Positions 15,221 to 24,388 are shown, counted from the first letter of the stretch. The stretch is 64,000 nucleotides of DNA from Paenibacillus sambharensis (GCF_003233845.1 NZ_QKRB01000037.1:1-64000), one strand, 5' to 3'. Numbers and translations are program-made. The notes: generated by a model not told the origin, from the sequence alone.

Positions 15221-15997
15221 ATGAGCAGTCTCAACAAAATTGACGGGCCTGTAGTGATCGGAGGGGTTGGCGGCAGCGGAACCCGGGTTGCTGCAGAGCT
15301 GCTGAAGCGTATGGGTTATTTTATGGGGAGCAGCTTGAATTCAGCCAATGATAACGTGGATTTCGCTAATCTGTTCTTTAACTATAACGAAGGAACCTAC
15401 CGCAGCAAAATAACAGTACAGGTAATTGACCAGAAGCTTCATGAGTTTCAGCAGCGCATGCTTCGTTCTGCCTCATTGCAAACTTCGAAGTATACAGGTT
15501 GGGGATGGAAGAATCCTCCGACCCACATTTACCTTGATTATCTGAGCCATTACTTTAGCAATATGAAATATATATTAGTCATCCGTAACGGGCTTGATAT
15601 GGCTTACAGCCGAAACCAGAATCAGCTTCGTAATTGGGGGAGGTTCTTTCGTGTTCCGCTGCCAAAGTCGCCTGCTCTTCTTCCAAGGGCAAGCCTCACG
15701 TACTGGGTAAAGGCTAACCGGAGAGCTATCGACTTAGGCAGCAAGCTGCTTGGAGACCGGTTTATTATCCTGCGGTATGAAGATCTCTGTGCACATCCGG
15801 CAAGAGAACTCCATAAGCTAGTGAATTTCCTGAACCTTGACCTGGGAGCTGTCTCTATGAATGAACTGCGCAGCCTGATCGTTAAGCCTGCATCCATGGG
15901 AAGATATAAACACCAGGACTTAAGCCTATTCACCAGCAAAGACATCGCATCTGTTCGTCAGCTCGGGTTTGAGGTGGATGCACAGTATGTGCCATAA
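15221..15997 (+). CDS. Sulfotransferase family protein
   Basis: 258 residues with the P-loop-like PAPS-binding motif near the N-terminus (VIGGVGGSGTRVAAELL) and the 3'-phosphate-binding region LVIRNGLDMAYSRNQNQL (R-x-x-x-D-x-x-x-S). A later RFIILRYEDLCAHP is the usual sulfotransferase Y-E-D-L segment. The acceptor may be a glycan or small molecule; the family also contains members without proven activity. GGAGGGAACGTT precedes ATG. A shared hairpin terminator separates it from the convergent methyltransferase gene, and no sulfate-activation genes are in the window. Confidence 0.85.
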   Translation: MSSLNKIDGPVVIGGVGGSGTRVAAELLKRMGYFMGSSLNSANDNVDFANLFFNYNEGTYRSKITVQVIDQKLHEFQQRMLRSASLQTSKYTGWGWKNPPTHIYLDYLSHYFSNMKYILVIRNGLDMAYSRNQNQLRNWGRFFRVPLPKSPALLPRASLTYWVKANRRAIDLGSKLLGDRFIILRYEDLCAHPARELHKLVNFLNLDLGAVSMNELRSLIVKPASMGRYKHQDLSLFTSKDIASVRQLGFEVDAQYVP

Positions 15998-16018
15998 AAT
16001 ATCCGGCCGTCATAAAGA

Positions 16019-16046
16019 CGCTGCCGGCATCCTGGTGCCGGCAGCG
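16019..16046. terminator. Bidirectional terminator between convergent genes
   Basis: Perfect 11-bp arms CGCTGCCGGCA/TGCCGGCAGCG with a 6-base loop sit between the sulfotransferase (+) and methyltransferase (-) genes. T-tracts are short on both sides. Confidence 0.75.
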
Positions 16047-16057
16047 TTATTCCATAC

Positions 16058-17614
16058 TTAGTCGTGCTCCAGATGGGCGATCAGCGCCAAGGCCTCTTCA
16101 TGGTCAGGCTCAAGCTCCAACAGCTTGCGCAGGTACACCGCTGCATCCTCAACCAGCTCAAGCTCGAAGCAGCAGATGGCCAGGCAGTAGTAGACAGTGG
16201 ATACAACCTCATCTTCTTCTTCACGGACCGATGTTTCCAAATACCGTTTAGCATGCTCGTACATATCCATTTCAAACAGGATCAATCCGGCATCAAGCGC
16301 CAGATCATAGCGCTGCTCCATGACATAGTAGGATGACCACATCCGCTCTATGCCCAGCAGAAGGTCCCGCAGCTCTTCCTCGTTGGCATCCGGCAGCAAG
16401 CCGGAGATCCGCTTCGCGCTCTGAATGAAGAATTCCGCGTCATAACCGCCGAGGCGCCAGAAGCTTAACAGCTGCTGCAGACCCATGCTATCCACATTGC
16501 GGTCCACCCAAATCTTCAGACTGAAGAATTCATCGGGTCCGAAGCGTTCGATGCACCGGCGGTATGCCAGTCTCGTATTCGGGTAGCCGGTGGGCTGTTC
16601 CACATTAAGAATGCAGCCAACGTTTAAGTTTTTATAATGATGCGGGGGAAACAGTGTCTCAGCTCCCCGCTGCTCGAAAGCATGCTGAATCGCGTGGTAG
16701 TTCGCCGTTAACGAGAAGCTCCCATGAACCATCAGCTCCGGCGGCTCTGCGAATTTCCAGTTATCCAGCAGATGATCTCCCTTATCCGCTGTTATCAATA
16801 CGAATCCCGCCTGCGATAACCGGTTCAACCGCTCCAGGCAATTTATCCCCACAGCCGGAAATAAAATATGCGAGTCTTCCAGCTGCTCCTGATAAATCGC
16901 GATGATATCACGGTAGGGATAGTTATCCTGCTCGTACTCAGGCGCCCTGCGATGCTCATAGCTTAACTTAATTTGATTCAGCCATTCAGATGGTTTGCTA
17001 GACACCTGTTCTTCGGTATATTCGACATAAACATCCGCTTCGTATATCTGCCCCCCGCCAACATAGATCAGCTCTTGCGGGATGCTGTCGAAGAAGTAAT
17101 TGGCCACTATGATCAGAGGCTGGCGCAGAGCTGCTTCCCCAATGGTTGTGCCGGACACAACAAGGTTCAGAACGGTATCACGGGCAGCATCATACTGTGC
17201 AAAATCGAGCAGCCCCTCCGCAACAAAACGCTGCAGCGCAGGATGCTTCTTCCAGGCCATTACATTGCTCATCGCCAGGTCCGTCATCACATAGCGGAAT
17301 TCAGGCAGTGCTATTCCCGCATACTCCCGCAGCTGGCAGAGCTCGTGCAGCACGTGGTTAGCCAGGCGTCCCGCGCCCGCTCCCAGCTCTACAATATAGA
17401 CAGGCTCTGCATCATGCCCTTGATTCGCGCGGTCCTGCAGCAACCCGAAGATCATCTCAGCGTAAGCCGCACCAATCATAGGATTGCTCGTTATATATTG
17501 AGGAACTTGGTCATTGTTCCAGGCCTTCGTTCCCTTGTCTTCATAATACTGCCGCTGGATATTCCATATAGGCGCTTCACTGAAGCGGTAAAGCTGTTTC
17601 TTCATTCCTGTCAT
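16058..17614 (-). CDS. MidA-like SAM-dependent methyltransferase with C-terminal TPR repeats
   Basis: 518 residues. The N-terminal ~300 residues match the MidA/NDUFAF7-type methyltransferase fold: PQYITSNPMIGAAYAEMI (family P-x-[YF]-x-[ST]-x-P-x-x-G-x-x-Y), SAM-binding VELGAGAGRL, and ANYFFDSIPQELIYV. The last ~110 residues are tetratricopeptide repeats (LALDAGLILFEMDMYEHAKRYL, DAAVYLRKLLELEPDHEEAL). MidA methylates arginine in a respiratory-complex subunit in eukaryotes; bacterial members have unknown targets, and the TPR tail suggests a protein partner here. Start ATG at 17614; MKK at 17605 is an alternative. Confidence 0.82.
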   Translation of the reverse strand: MTGMKKQLYRFSEAPIWNIQRQYYEDKGTKAWNNDQVPQYITSNPMIGAAYAEMIFGLLQDRANQGHDAEPVYIVELGAGAGRLANHVLHELCQLREYAGIALPEFRYVMTDLAMSNVMAWKKHPALQRFVAEGLLDFAQYDAARDTVLNLVVSGTTIGEAALRQPLIIVANYFFDSIPQELIYVGGGQIYEADVYVEYTEEQVSSKPSEWLNQIKLSYEHRRAPEYEQDNYPYRDIIAIYQEQLEDSHILFPAVGINCLERLNRLSQAGFVLITADKGDHLLDNWKFAEPPELMVHGSFSLTANYHAIQHAFEQRGAETLFPPHHYKNLNVGCILNVEQPTGYPNTRLAYRRCIERFGPDEFFSLKIWVDRNVDSMGLQQLLSFWRLGGYDAEFFIQSAKRISGLLPDANEEELRDLLLGIERMWSSYYVMEQRYDLALDAGLILFEMDMYEHAKRYLETSVREEEDEVVSTVYYCLAICCFELELVEDAAVYLRKLLELEPDHEEALALIAHLEHD

Positions 17615-17715
17615 GTATACAATCCTGCTCTCTTGGAATTTATACGCAAAACCATCATACCCTTGAGGCGCCTGCGATACAAGTTACAATGGGCGCCTGA
17701 ATAAAAGTCAGAAGC

Positions 17716-18078
17716 ATGGCGAACACCCGATTGTCAGAACTTGGCCTGAACGCTCAACAAGGGCAAATGATGGGCTACATATTTGAACATCAGGATAAAG
17801 GCGTGATTCAGAAGGACTTGGCCGAGCATTTTAATCGTAAGGGGGCTACCATCACAAGCATGCTTCAAGGACTAGAGAAGAAAGGGTATATTAAACGGGT
17901 GATTCCTGAGGATAACGAGCGGCAAAAAAAGATATACCTATTGAAAAAAGGCACAGACCTCGTGGAAGAATTCAATGAAATATTCACAGAAGTCGAACAG
18001 AGCATTACACAAGGCCTTACCGATGAAGAAAGCCGGACTTTCTTAAAGCTGCTAACCAAAGCTAATGCAACCTTATAG
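17716..18078 (+). CDS. Short MarR family regulator, probably lacking its 5' end
   Basis: 120 residues covering the MarR winged helix: LGLNAQQGQMMGYIFEHQDKGV, IQKDLAEHFNRKGATITSM (recognition helix), KKGYIKRVIPEDNERQKKIYLL (wing), and the C-terminal dimer helix. Full MarR proteins carry about 25 more N-terminal residues forming the first dimerisation helix. Here an in-frame TGA lies only 18 bases before the ATG, no ribosome-binding site is visible, and KVRS just upstream would fit the missing helix end. So the gene may have lost its 5' end and could be non-functional. It stands between a methyltransferase and the nik operon. Confidence 0.65.
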   Translation: MANTRLSELGLNAQQGQMMGYIFEHQDKGVIQKDLAEHFNRKGATITSMLQGLEKKGYIKRVIPEDNERQKKIYLLKKGTDLVEEFNEIFTEVEQSITQGLTDEESRTFLKLLTKANATL

Positions 18079-18182
18079 CAGGTAGAATCGGCAAATTTGA
18101 TGCTGAATAGGGTAAGGAAGGGGGCCCATAAGTCACCGAAGATGATATTGGGACACCCCTTTTCTTTGAGTAGAACAGGAGA

Positions 18183-18992
18183 TTAGATTGGCCTTGTTGG
18201 AAGGGAACGTGAGCGCGGATGGTTAGCAAGAATAGACTCCTTCATTAAAGTGACAACAGGATGACTGGAAGTGAGAAACTGATTCTTGGATTCATACAGC
18301 TCAATCAGCTTTCCCTTCTCCAAGACACCCAGGGTATCCGAGATTGCAAAAGCTGCTTTAATATCATGCGTGATGAAGAGATAGGAAAGGCCATATTCAC
18401 TCTTCAATTCATTCAGCAGTTTCAAAATCAGCGTCTGGTTCACCATGTCCAGGCTGCTGACCGGTTCATCCAGGATGATTAACTTCGGCCTAAGAGCAAT
18501 GGCCCTTGCGATATTGATCCTTTGCAGCTGTCCGCCGCTGAATTCATGCGGGTATTTCTTTACGTCCGTTTCACTTAACCCAACTCTCTCCAGCAGTTCA
18601 ACTACCGTTCTATATTGCTCAGCGGGGCTTAGCTTTTCATAGTTTTCAAGCGGTTCACTTATGATAGACGCCGCGGTCATTCGCGGATTAACAGCGGAGT
18701 ATGAATCCTGGAATACAACCTGCATATCCCGGCGAAGCTTGTGTGGAATACGGGCGGCGTATAGATCGTGGCCCTGAAACAGGATCTGTCCACGCTGCGG
18801 ACGCTGCAGGCCAAGTATGACTTTACCCAGGGTGCTCTTGCCTGCCCCGCTCGGACCAAGCAGCCCCAGGCATGTGCCCTCCTCAATCCGGAAGGAAATA
18901 TCGGTTAGCGCTTGCTCCGATTCCTTCTTCCGTCTTAAGAGCCGCTTCGAGTTATAGCTATGGGTTACGTTGTCTACTTCTAATAAGCTCAT
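18183..18992 (-). CDS. nikE: Nickel/peptide-type ABC transporter ATP-binding protein (NikE-like)
   Basis: 269 residues with Walker A GPSGAGKST, signature FSGGQLQRI, Walker B LIILDEPVSSLD and the H-loop ITHDI. It is the second ATPase of an oligopeptide/nickel-type importer; the preceding ATPase overlaps the region just upstream with a 13-base gap. Start ATG at 18992 follows GTGGGGGAAC. It is the last gene of the five-gene operon starting at 23249. The assignment to nickel follows the strong likeness of the binding protein to NikA. Confidence 0.88.
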   Translation of the reverse strand: MSLLEVDNVTHSYNSKRLLRRKKESEQALTDISFRIEEGTCLGLLGPSGAGKSTLGKVILGLQRPQRGQILFQGHDLYAARIPHKLRRDMQVVFQDSYSAVNPRMTAASIISEPLENYEKLSPAEQYRTVVELLERVGLSETDVKKYPHEFSGGQLQRINIARAIALRPKLIILDEPVSSLDMVNQTLILKLLNELKSEYGLSYLFITHDIKAAFAISDTLGVLEKGKLIELYESKNQFLTSSHPVVTLMKESILANHPRSRSLPTRPI

Positions 18993-19005
18993 GAGTTCCC
19001 CCACT

Positions 19006-19809
19006 TCAAAAAGGTAACTGAAGCCTGGCATTTAACAATGTCTTCGTATACTCATGCCGGGGATGGTCAAACAGCTCAAACACATTGGCCGCTTCAATGA
19101 TTCGGCCCTGCTGCATCACCACCACATCATCTGCCATCTCCGCAATGACGCCTAAGTCGTGCGAAATGAGCAGGATGGCTGTCCCATAGTCCGCACGGAT
19201 TTGATCCAGATGGCGAAGCACCAGCAGCTGGTTATGAACATCAAGGGCAGTCGTAGGCTCATCCGCAATAATGACAGCAGGATGCAGACAGGCGGCCATC
19301 GCGATCATCACCCGCTGCAGCATACCACCGCTTAGCTGGAAGGGGTACTTCGCAAGCAGCTTGGCCGGATCAGGCAGGTTTACATTCTGCATAGCTTCGA
19401 TGGCAAGCTCTTTCGCCTGCTTCGTATTGAATGCCGTATGGGCCTTGATCGTTTCTACAAACTGTTCCCCTATTGTAAAGACAGGTGTAAATGCGCTCAT
19501 CGGATTTTGCATAATGAAAGCAATATCCTTCCCGCGCAGTTTGCGCATCTCTTGTTCGCGCAGGCCATTTAACTCCTGCCCTTTCAGGGTAATGCTGCCG
19601 TCGATTGTCATGGCCTTCCGGTCCAAGAGCTGCAGAATGGACATGCTTGTAACGGTCTTACCACAGCCGCTCTCGCCAACGATTCCCAGTACCCTGCCCT
19701 TCTCTAATTCAAAATTAATATCTTGAACGAGCGTGGACATTCCTTGACTGGATTTCACCTGTACATGCAAATCTTTCACTTTCAAGACGGATCGATTGTC
19801 TGTACTCAA
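19006..19809 (-). CDS. nikD: Nickel/peptide-type ABC transporter ATP-binding protein (NikD-like)
   Basis: 267 residues with Walker A GESGCGKT, signature LSGGMLQRV, Walker B VIIADEPTTALD and LLISHDLGVIAEMAD. The QNPMSAFTPVFTIGEQ segment is the Q-loop region of the Opp/Dpp/Nik ATPases. With NikE-like it would form the heterodimeric motor under the two permeases. It is 15 bases downstream of nikC. Confidence 0.88.
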   Translation of the reverse strand: MSTDNRSVLKVKDLHVQVKSSQGMSTLVQDINFELEKGRVLGIVGESGCGKTVTSMSILQLLDRKAMTIDGSITLKGQELNGLREQEMRKLRGKDIAFIMQNPMSAFTPVFTIGEQFVETIKAHTAFNTKQAKELAIEAMQNVNLPDPAKLLAKYPFQLSGGMLQRVMIAMAACLHPAVIIADEPTTALDVHNQLLVLRHLDQIRADYGTAILLISHDLGVIAEMADDVVVMQQGRIIEAANVFELFDHPRHEYTKTLLNARLQLPF

Positions 19810-19824
19810 GCTCTTCCATCCCTT

Positions 19825-20658
19825 TCAAGAATTGCGTTTGACGCCATAGCGTTCCGACAGCGCTTCGCCGAACAAATTAAAGGTCACCACCACCAGCATA
19901 ATCATCAGGCCCGGATAGATCATTAACTCTGGATGGGAACGAATATAGGATTTTCCTTCATGGATCATCGCGCCCCACTCCGGCGTTGGAGGCTGTACGC
20001 CTAAACCGAGGAACGACATGGCGGATATATCCATGATCGCCCAGCCCATCTCCAGCGCACCCATAACTGCAAGCGGCGGCAGGACGTTTGGGATAATATG
20101 CTTTCTAATAATCGTCCACTGGGAGGAGCCGCTTATTCGGGCTGCAGCAATATAGGTTTGCTCCCTTAAGCTCAGCACCATTCCCCGGATGATTCTTGCA
20201 TAATACACCCACTGTACGAAGATTAGTGCAAGAATTACCTGCTTCAGCCCATGTCCAAATATGCCAACCAGTCCAAGAACGAGCAGGAGACTGGGGAAAG
20301 CCATAATCCCGTCGCATATTCTCATTAACAGCTGGTCCACCCAGCCGCCCTTATATCCCGATAGGGTCCCGACAACCAAACCAATCGTTAGCGCGGATAT
20401 AAATATGAGTGTCGCATAACCCAGTGACATGCGTGCGGCATACAGAAGACGCGATAACGTACATCTCCCTAGATGATCCGTTCCCAAAGGATATTCCCAG
20501 GAAGGCGGCTTCAGCTTGTGGGCCAGATTAACCAGTGTCGGATCGTGGGGTGCAAGCCATGGTGCGAGAAGCGTGATCAGAATGAGCATGCCTATAATAA
20601 TGGAACATAGGATCATGACCTTGCGGCTCTTCAATCGTGCATGTATCTTGATCGTCAT
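19825..20658 (-). CDS. nikC: ABC transporter permease (NikC/DppC-like)
   Basis: 277 residues, about six membrane segments. The N-terminal LAPHDPTLVNLAHKLKPPSWEYPLGTDHLGR is the hallmark of the DppC/NikC permeases, and AAARISGSSQWTIIRKHIIPNVLPPL is the EAA loop that docks onto the ATPases. The ATG overlaps the end of nikB by 4 bases (translational coupling). Confidence 0.9.
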   Translation of the reverse strand: MTIKIHARLKSRKVMILCSIIIGMLILITLLAPWLAPHDPTLVNLAHKLKPPSWEYPLGTDHLGRCTLSRLLYAARMSLGYATLIFISALTIGLVVGTLSGYKGGWVDQLLMRICDGIMAFPSLLLVLGLVGIFGHGLKQVILALIFVQWVYYARIIRGMVLSLREQTYIAAARISGSSQWTIIRKHIIPNVLPPLAVMGALEMGWAIMDISAMSFLGLGVQPPTPEWGAMIHEGKSYIRSHPELMIYPGLMIMLVVVTFNLFGEALSERYGVKRNS

Positions 20659-21599
20659 CTCTCTGTTATTCCTTTACTGGAAATCCGGGGATCAATATAC
20701 ATCTGGATCAGGTCCACCACCAGGTTGCTGATGATGAACAACGCCGCTGCCAGCAGTACATAGCACTGGATAACAGGCACATCCCGGTTAAATATCGCTT
20801 CGATAAAATAACGGCCAAAGCCCGGCCACGAGAAAACAGCCTCTACAATAATGGTACCCGTCATGAGCTTCCCGAGGTTCATCCCAAGGCCGGTTACCAT
20901 AGGAGAGATGGCCATTCGCAATACGTGCTTGCCCAGTATAAGCTTCTCCTGCAGCCCTCTGGTGCGTGCGAAAAGAACGTACGGCTTATCCAGATTTTCA
21001 ATGACGCTGGCCCGCAGAAGTCTGGTATACAGCGCAATTAACGGCAGCGCTAAAGTGACTGAGGGCAGGACGAGATGCTTCCACGTCCCGATGCCTTCTA
21101 CCGGGAACAGGTCAAGCTTGACGGAGAAGAATATGATCAGCAGGTAGCCAAACCAGAACGAAGGAATGGATGCCCCGAAAAAAGAGAGAAATCGACTCAG
21201 ATGGTCGATTCCGCCGCCTTTCTTCAAGCCTGCCAAAAACCCCACAGGAACACTGACTGCAATGGCTGTTAGAATGCTTCCCAGAGCCAGCTGAATAGTT
21301 GCCGACATGCGGGAGGATACTTCGTCCCAAACCGGTTTGTTCGAGACGTAAGAGGTGCCAAAATCAGCTTGGCTGATCTTGATCACAGAATTTAAATATT
21401 GAATATACAGAGGTTGATCTAAGCCAAACTCTTGTCTCTTTTGCGCCAGAATCTCATCGGTTGGCTGGATATGAGCAGCTGTTAAGTAAGCCTCAGCAGG
21501 ATCAACCGGCGACATGTGGATTAATCCAAAGGTTAGAAGTGTAGCCAATAGGAAGATGGGGATAATGGCCAATATGCGTTTTATAATATATACTCCCAT
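20655..21599 (-). CDS. nikB: ABC transporter permease (NikB/DppB-like)
   Basis: 314 residues, six membrane segments. It begins IIKRILAIIPIFLLATLLTFGLIHMSPVDPAEAYL, typical for NikB/DppB, and carries the EAA-type loop ARTRGLQEKLILGKHVLRMAISPMV. It forms the membrane channel with NikC-like. It lies 18 bases after the binding-protein gene. Confidence 0.9.
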   Translation of the reverse strand: MGVYIIKRILAIIPIFLLATLLTFGLIHMSPVDPAEAYLTAAHIQPTDEILAQKRQEFGLDQPLYIQYLNSVIKISQADFGTSYVSNKPVWDEVSSRMSATIQLALGSILTAIAVSVPVGFLAGLKKGGGIDHLSRFLSFFGASIPSFWFGYLLIIFFSVKLDLFPVEGIGTWKHLVLPSVTLALPLIALYTRLLRASVIENLDKPYVLFARTRGLQEKLILGKHVLRMAISPMVTGLGMNLGKLMTGTIIVEAVFSWPGFGRYFIEAIFNRDVPVIQCYVLLAAALFIISNLVVDLIQMYIDPRISSKGITER

Positions 21600-21617
21600 C
21601 GAACTCTCCTCTTACGC

Positions 21618-23249
21618 TTACTTGTTCAAGCTTATACCTGTAAACGGATGCGCATCGCGATTAGCCGGGAATTTAAAATCAGCTACGTCCTTCTGATAGA
21701 TCGCTATCTTCTTGATATAGGAGACAGGAACAATGGCGCCTTGCTCCTGAAGTGATTCCAGGATGGATGAGTAGAGTTCTTGACGCTCGCCTTCATCAGT
21801 CGTCTGCGGGACTTTAGCGATCATCTCCAGCAGTTCATCCTTGTTCGGGTATGCTGAGATCGCCTCTCTAAATCCGAATCCTTCTGTAGCTACGATGTTA
21901 ATGAAGGTGTGGGGATCATATGGCGCACCATAGTTGCTGAAGAAGTTCAAGTCAAACTCATTGGCTTTAAACCTTTCGACTTGCGTTGTCAGCTCCACAC
22001 CCACGATATTTAATTTCACTCCGATGACCGCATACTCCGACTGCAGGGTTTCAGCCATCATCTTCTGAATGGTCTCGGTAGAGTTATACATTAATTCAAT
22101 CTCAAGCGGCTTGCCGTCCTTCTCACGAACAGCCTTTCCTTCTGGCAGCTTCCAGCCTGCTTCATCCAGAAGCTCTTTTGCTTTATCGACATTGTATTCA
22201 ACAGCCGCAGCATCAATATCAGATGTATAAGGGAAGTTTGTAGACAAAATCTGATCAGCCACTGCTTCCAAACCGGAGGTTACCCCTTCTACCATCGCTT
22301 GTTTATTGAATCCGTAATGCAGCGCCTGGCGGACCCGTTCATCCGAGAGCTGTTCCTTCTTCGAATTCATAACCAGCAGTCTGGTAGCAACCGGTTCTGA
22401 AATTTTAGTTTCATAAGACCCTGTTGATTCCAACTGCTTGAACGTATCAATATTGATAACACCCTCACCGTAGATCAGATCAAGATCGCCTTTTTCAAAA
22501 GCAAGCACCCGTGTTTCGGCATCCGGGATGACCTTGACTTTAATTCTCTCTACTTCAGGAAGCTCTCCCCAATAATGCTCGTTACGTGCAAAAACCGCAT
22601 ACTCGTCCACTTTATGTTCTTCCAGTACCCATGGGCCTGTGCCCACAGGTTTTGCAACACCCTTGGAGGTGTCATCCCCTTCAGGAAATCCGGCAGCGCC
22701 CAGAATCCGGGTAGGACGAACAACCGCCAGCTCCTGAATCGTAGGGTAGTAAGGTTCCTTTAAGGTAAGCTTGAACTTATACTCATCAACGGCCTCGGTT
22801 TGCTCCACCTTCGAGATAAACCCAAGCCAGCTGTGTAATTGAGCATTCTGCAGCACGGTGTCAAAGTTTCTCTTCACAATCTCTGCGTTAAAATCGGAAC
22901 CATCCGAGAACTTTACATTTTGACGAAGATTAAATAGATATTCCTTGCCATTCTCGGAAATTTCCCAGGATTCAGCCAGATATCCTTTCAGTTCTCCTCC
23001 ATCTTCGTAGCCCACCAAAGGCTCGTAGACCATGGATTGCGCGAACAGCTGTGAAGGATTGTAGATATGCGGATTCATTTCGCCTATATCCCTGGGCCAA
23101 GCAAACGTAAGCATGCTTTTGCTTTCCGGATCAGATGCCGTTGTTTCTGCTGTATTATTGGTACATCCTGCCAGAAAGGCAGATAACATCAGTACTGCTG
23201 CAAATAAACCAATGAATGTTTTGCGATTTCTTTTTCTCTGGACTGCCAT
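21618..23249 (-). CDS. nikA: Nickel ABC transporter substrate-binding lipoprotein (NikA-like)
   Basis: 543 residues. Lipoprotein signal with lipobox LAGC at C29, so it is anchored outside the membrane. The sequence is closely NikA-like throughout: FAWPRDIGEMNPHIYNPSQL, FAQSMVYEPLVGY, GTGPWVLEEHKVDEYAVF, NEHYWGELP and WKLPEGKAVREKDGKPL all align with E. coli NikA. NikA binds nickel via a metallophore-like ligand, so the true substrate may be a nickel, cobalt or iron chelate. The start at 23249 has AGAGGGGG upstream; the longer frame begins inside the promoter. First gene of nikABCDE, with a sigma-A promoter and Fur-like box. Confidence 0.9.
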   Translation of the reverse strand: MAVQRKRNRKTFIGLFAAVLMLSAFLAGCTNNTAETTASDPESKSMLTFAWPRDIGEMNPHIYNPSQLFAQSMVYEPLVGYEDGGELKGYLAESWEISENGKEYLFNLRQNVKFSDGSDFNAEIVKRNFDTVLQNAQLHSWLGFISKVEQTEAVDEYKFKLTLKEPYYPTIQELAVVRPTRILGAAGFPEGDDTSKGVAKPVGTGPWVLEEHKVDEYAVFARNEHYWGELPEVERIKVKVIPDAETRVLAFEKGDLDLIYGEGVINIDTFKQLESTGSYETKISEPVATRLLVMNSKKEQLSDERVRQALHYGFNKQAMVEGVTSGLEAVADQILSTNFPYTSDIDAAAVEYNVDKAKELLDEAGWKLPEGKAVREKDGKPLEIELMYNSTETIQKMMAETLQSEYAVIGVKLNIVGVELTTQVERFKANEFDLNFFSNYGAPYDPHTFINIVATEGFGFREAISAYPNKDELLEMIAKVPQTTDEGERQELYSSILESLQEQGAIVPVSYIKKIAIYQKDVADFKFPANRDAHPFTGISLNK

Positions 23250-23274
23250 AAATAATGCCCCCTCTAGTTGCAAT

Positions 23275-23289
23275 CGAAAATCATTCTCA
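23275..23289 (-). promoter_or_regulatory. Fur-family box-like site at the nik promoter
   Basis: TGAGAATGATTTTCG on the minus strand matches the 7-1-7 Fur core TGATAATNATTATCA at 11 of 14 defined positions. It starts directly after the -10 element, where a bound repressor would block transcription. Which Fur-family member (Fur, Zur, PerR) would bind cannot be told from this. Confidence 0.45.
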
Positions 23290-23318
23290 ATTATGCTGGA
23301 TAAGTATATAGCTGTCAA
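23290..23318 (-). promoter_or_regulatory. Sigma-A promoter of the nik operon
   Basis: On the minus strand: TTGACA (-35, 23313-23318), 17-base spacer, CATAAT (-10, 23290-23295). The -35 matches consensus and the -10 is 5 of 6. It lies 41 bases before the nikA start. Confidence 0.75.
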
Positions 23319-23322
23319 CAGC

Positions 23323-23366
23323 AAAAAAGATCAGCCTCCTGTATCCACATACAGCGGAGGCTGATC
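23323..23366 (-). terminator. Terminator after the chemoreceptor/lectin operon
   Basis: Arms GATCAGCCTCC/GGAGGCTGATC with an inner CTGTA/TACAG stem at 23329-23366, followed on the minus strand by TTTTTT. It lies 18 bases after the stop at 23385 and insulates the nik promoter. Confidence 0.88.
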
Positions 23367-23384
23367 TATTAATCTGTCAGAATG

Positions 23385-24362
23385 CTATTCCACACCGCTC
23401 TTTCTCAATTTAACAGGATGACGCTTGAAGATTGCGGGTTTCGTAACTCTCACTATAATCAGAATAGCCAGGATCAATATTACCGCGACAATAATAAGCA
23501 CAATCGGTATGACTGAAAATCCCTCATAATCCACAGCCTTCGTACCCGCAAGCGCGGAAGTAAGTTCCCCCGTATACGCTGGAATGGTCAAGCTGACTTT
23601 GGACTTCATACTGATGGATTCGCTGCTCTCCACAGCTTCTTGGATCAGGGCTTCATCTACCACAAATTTATCGAGTAGTACCGTACCATCCGCAAGCCCG
23701 AAACGAATATCGGATAGCTGAACATACGCTTCATCCGCATTCACATTATTCCACCACGAACCGTAGCCGAAATGCAGCGTATCGGCGTTGGCGATCCAGT
23801 TTAACACCGGCGTGAAATCCGAGGTTCCTTTAAAATCCCCGGCTGCTCTGAGCTCATCATCTAATATAGACTGATCATAAGCCAGCTCCCCGTTCGCAAA
23901 AACTTTAAAGCCTGTAGGGACAATTTCAATCTTGATTGATGCCTGTTCTTTGATATAGTCTTCAACTAACAGATAATCCTTGATATTCGCGTCAAAGTAT
24001 CCTCCGAAGTTCGCGGCATTATAGCCAAGATAAGAAGCTGGCGTGAAATACAGCCTGCCATCATAATCCCCGCTCCCCATAATAGAGAAAATAGTACCAA
24101 GCGGAGCCGGTTCCCAAGTCGGAACGGCCATAAATTCTATGGTAACTCCTTTTGAGGTATCTTGTCCCTTAAAAGGGTTCTCATAGGTATAAAGAGAGGT
24201 AAACTGGCCTGTTGTTTCTTTATGAATATCCAGGTCAATTGTATCTACGGTAACCAAATTCGGCGCAGCTGCTGAACCCGCCTCTTCCCCCGAGACGACC
24301 GCGGAACTGCTGCCTGCTAATAACAACGTGCATATCATAAGTATGAGCACTTTATTTCTCAT
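23385..24362 (-). CDS. Surface-anchored protein with lectin-like (concanavalin-type) domain
   Basis: 325 residues. A signal peptide (about 1-24) is followed by an extracellular domain of some 240 residues with a jelly-roll/LamG-like pattern: LYTYENPFKG, GVTIEFMAVP, GRLYFTPASYLGYNAA, FGYGSWWNN and VQLSDIRF. Near the C-terminus is one long membrane helix (IPIVLIIVAVILILAILIIV) and a basic tail, so the domain is displayed outside and tethered. I do not recognise a named family; the fold call is by pattern. It starts 26 bases after the chemoreceptor and shares its transcript, suggesting it presents a carbohydrate ligand to that receptor (inference). Confidence 0.7.
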   Translation of the reverse strand: MRNKVLILMICTLLLAGSSSAVVSGEEAGSAAAPNLVTVDTIDLDIHKETTGQFTSLYTYENPFKGQDTSKGVTIEFMAVPTWEPAPLGTIFSIMGSGDYDGRLYFTPASYLGYNAANFGGYFDANIKDYLLVEDYIKEQASIKIEIVPTGFKVFANGELAYDQSILDDELRAAGDFKGTSDFTPVLNWIANADTLHFGYGSWWNNVNADEAYVQLSDIRFGLADGTVLLDKFVVDEALIQEAVESSESISMKSKVSLTIPAYTGELTSALAGTKAVDYEGFSVIPIVLIIVAVILILAILIIVRVTKPAIFKRHPVKLRKSGVE

Positions 24363-24388
24363 CTACTGAATCTCCTTTTTATCGCAAC

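Noticed and set aside
18100-18182. Terminator hairpin between marR and nikE
   Set aside because: GGGG and CCCC runs could pair over a long distance, but no compact stem was found.
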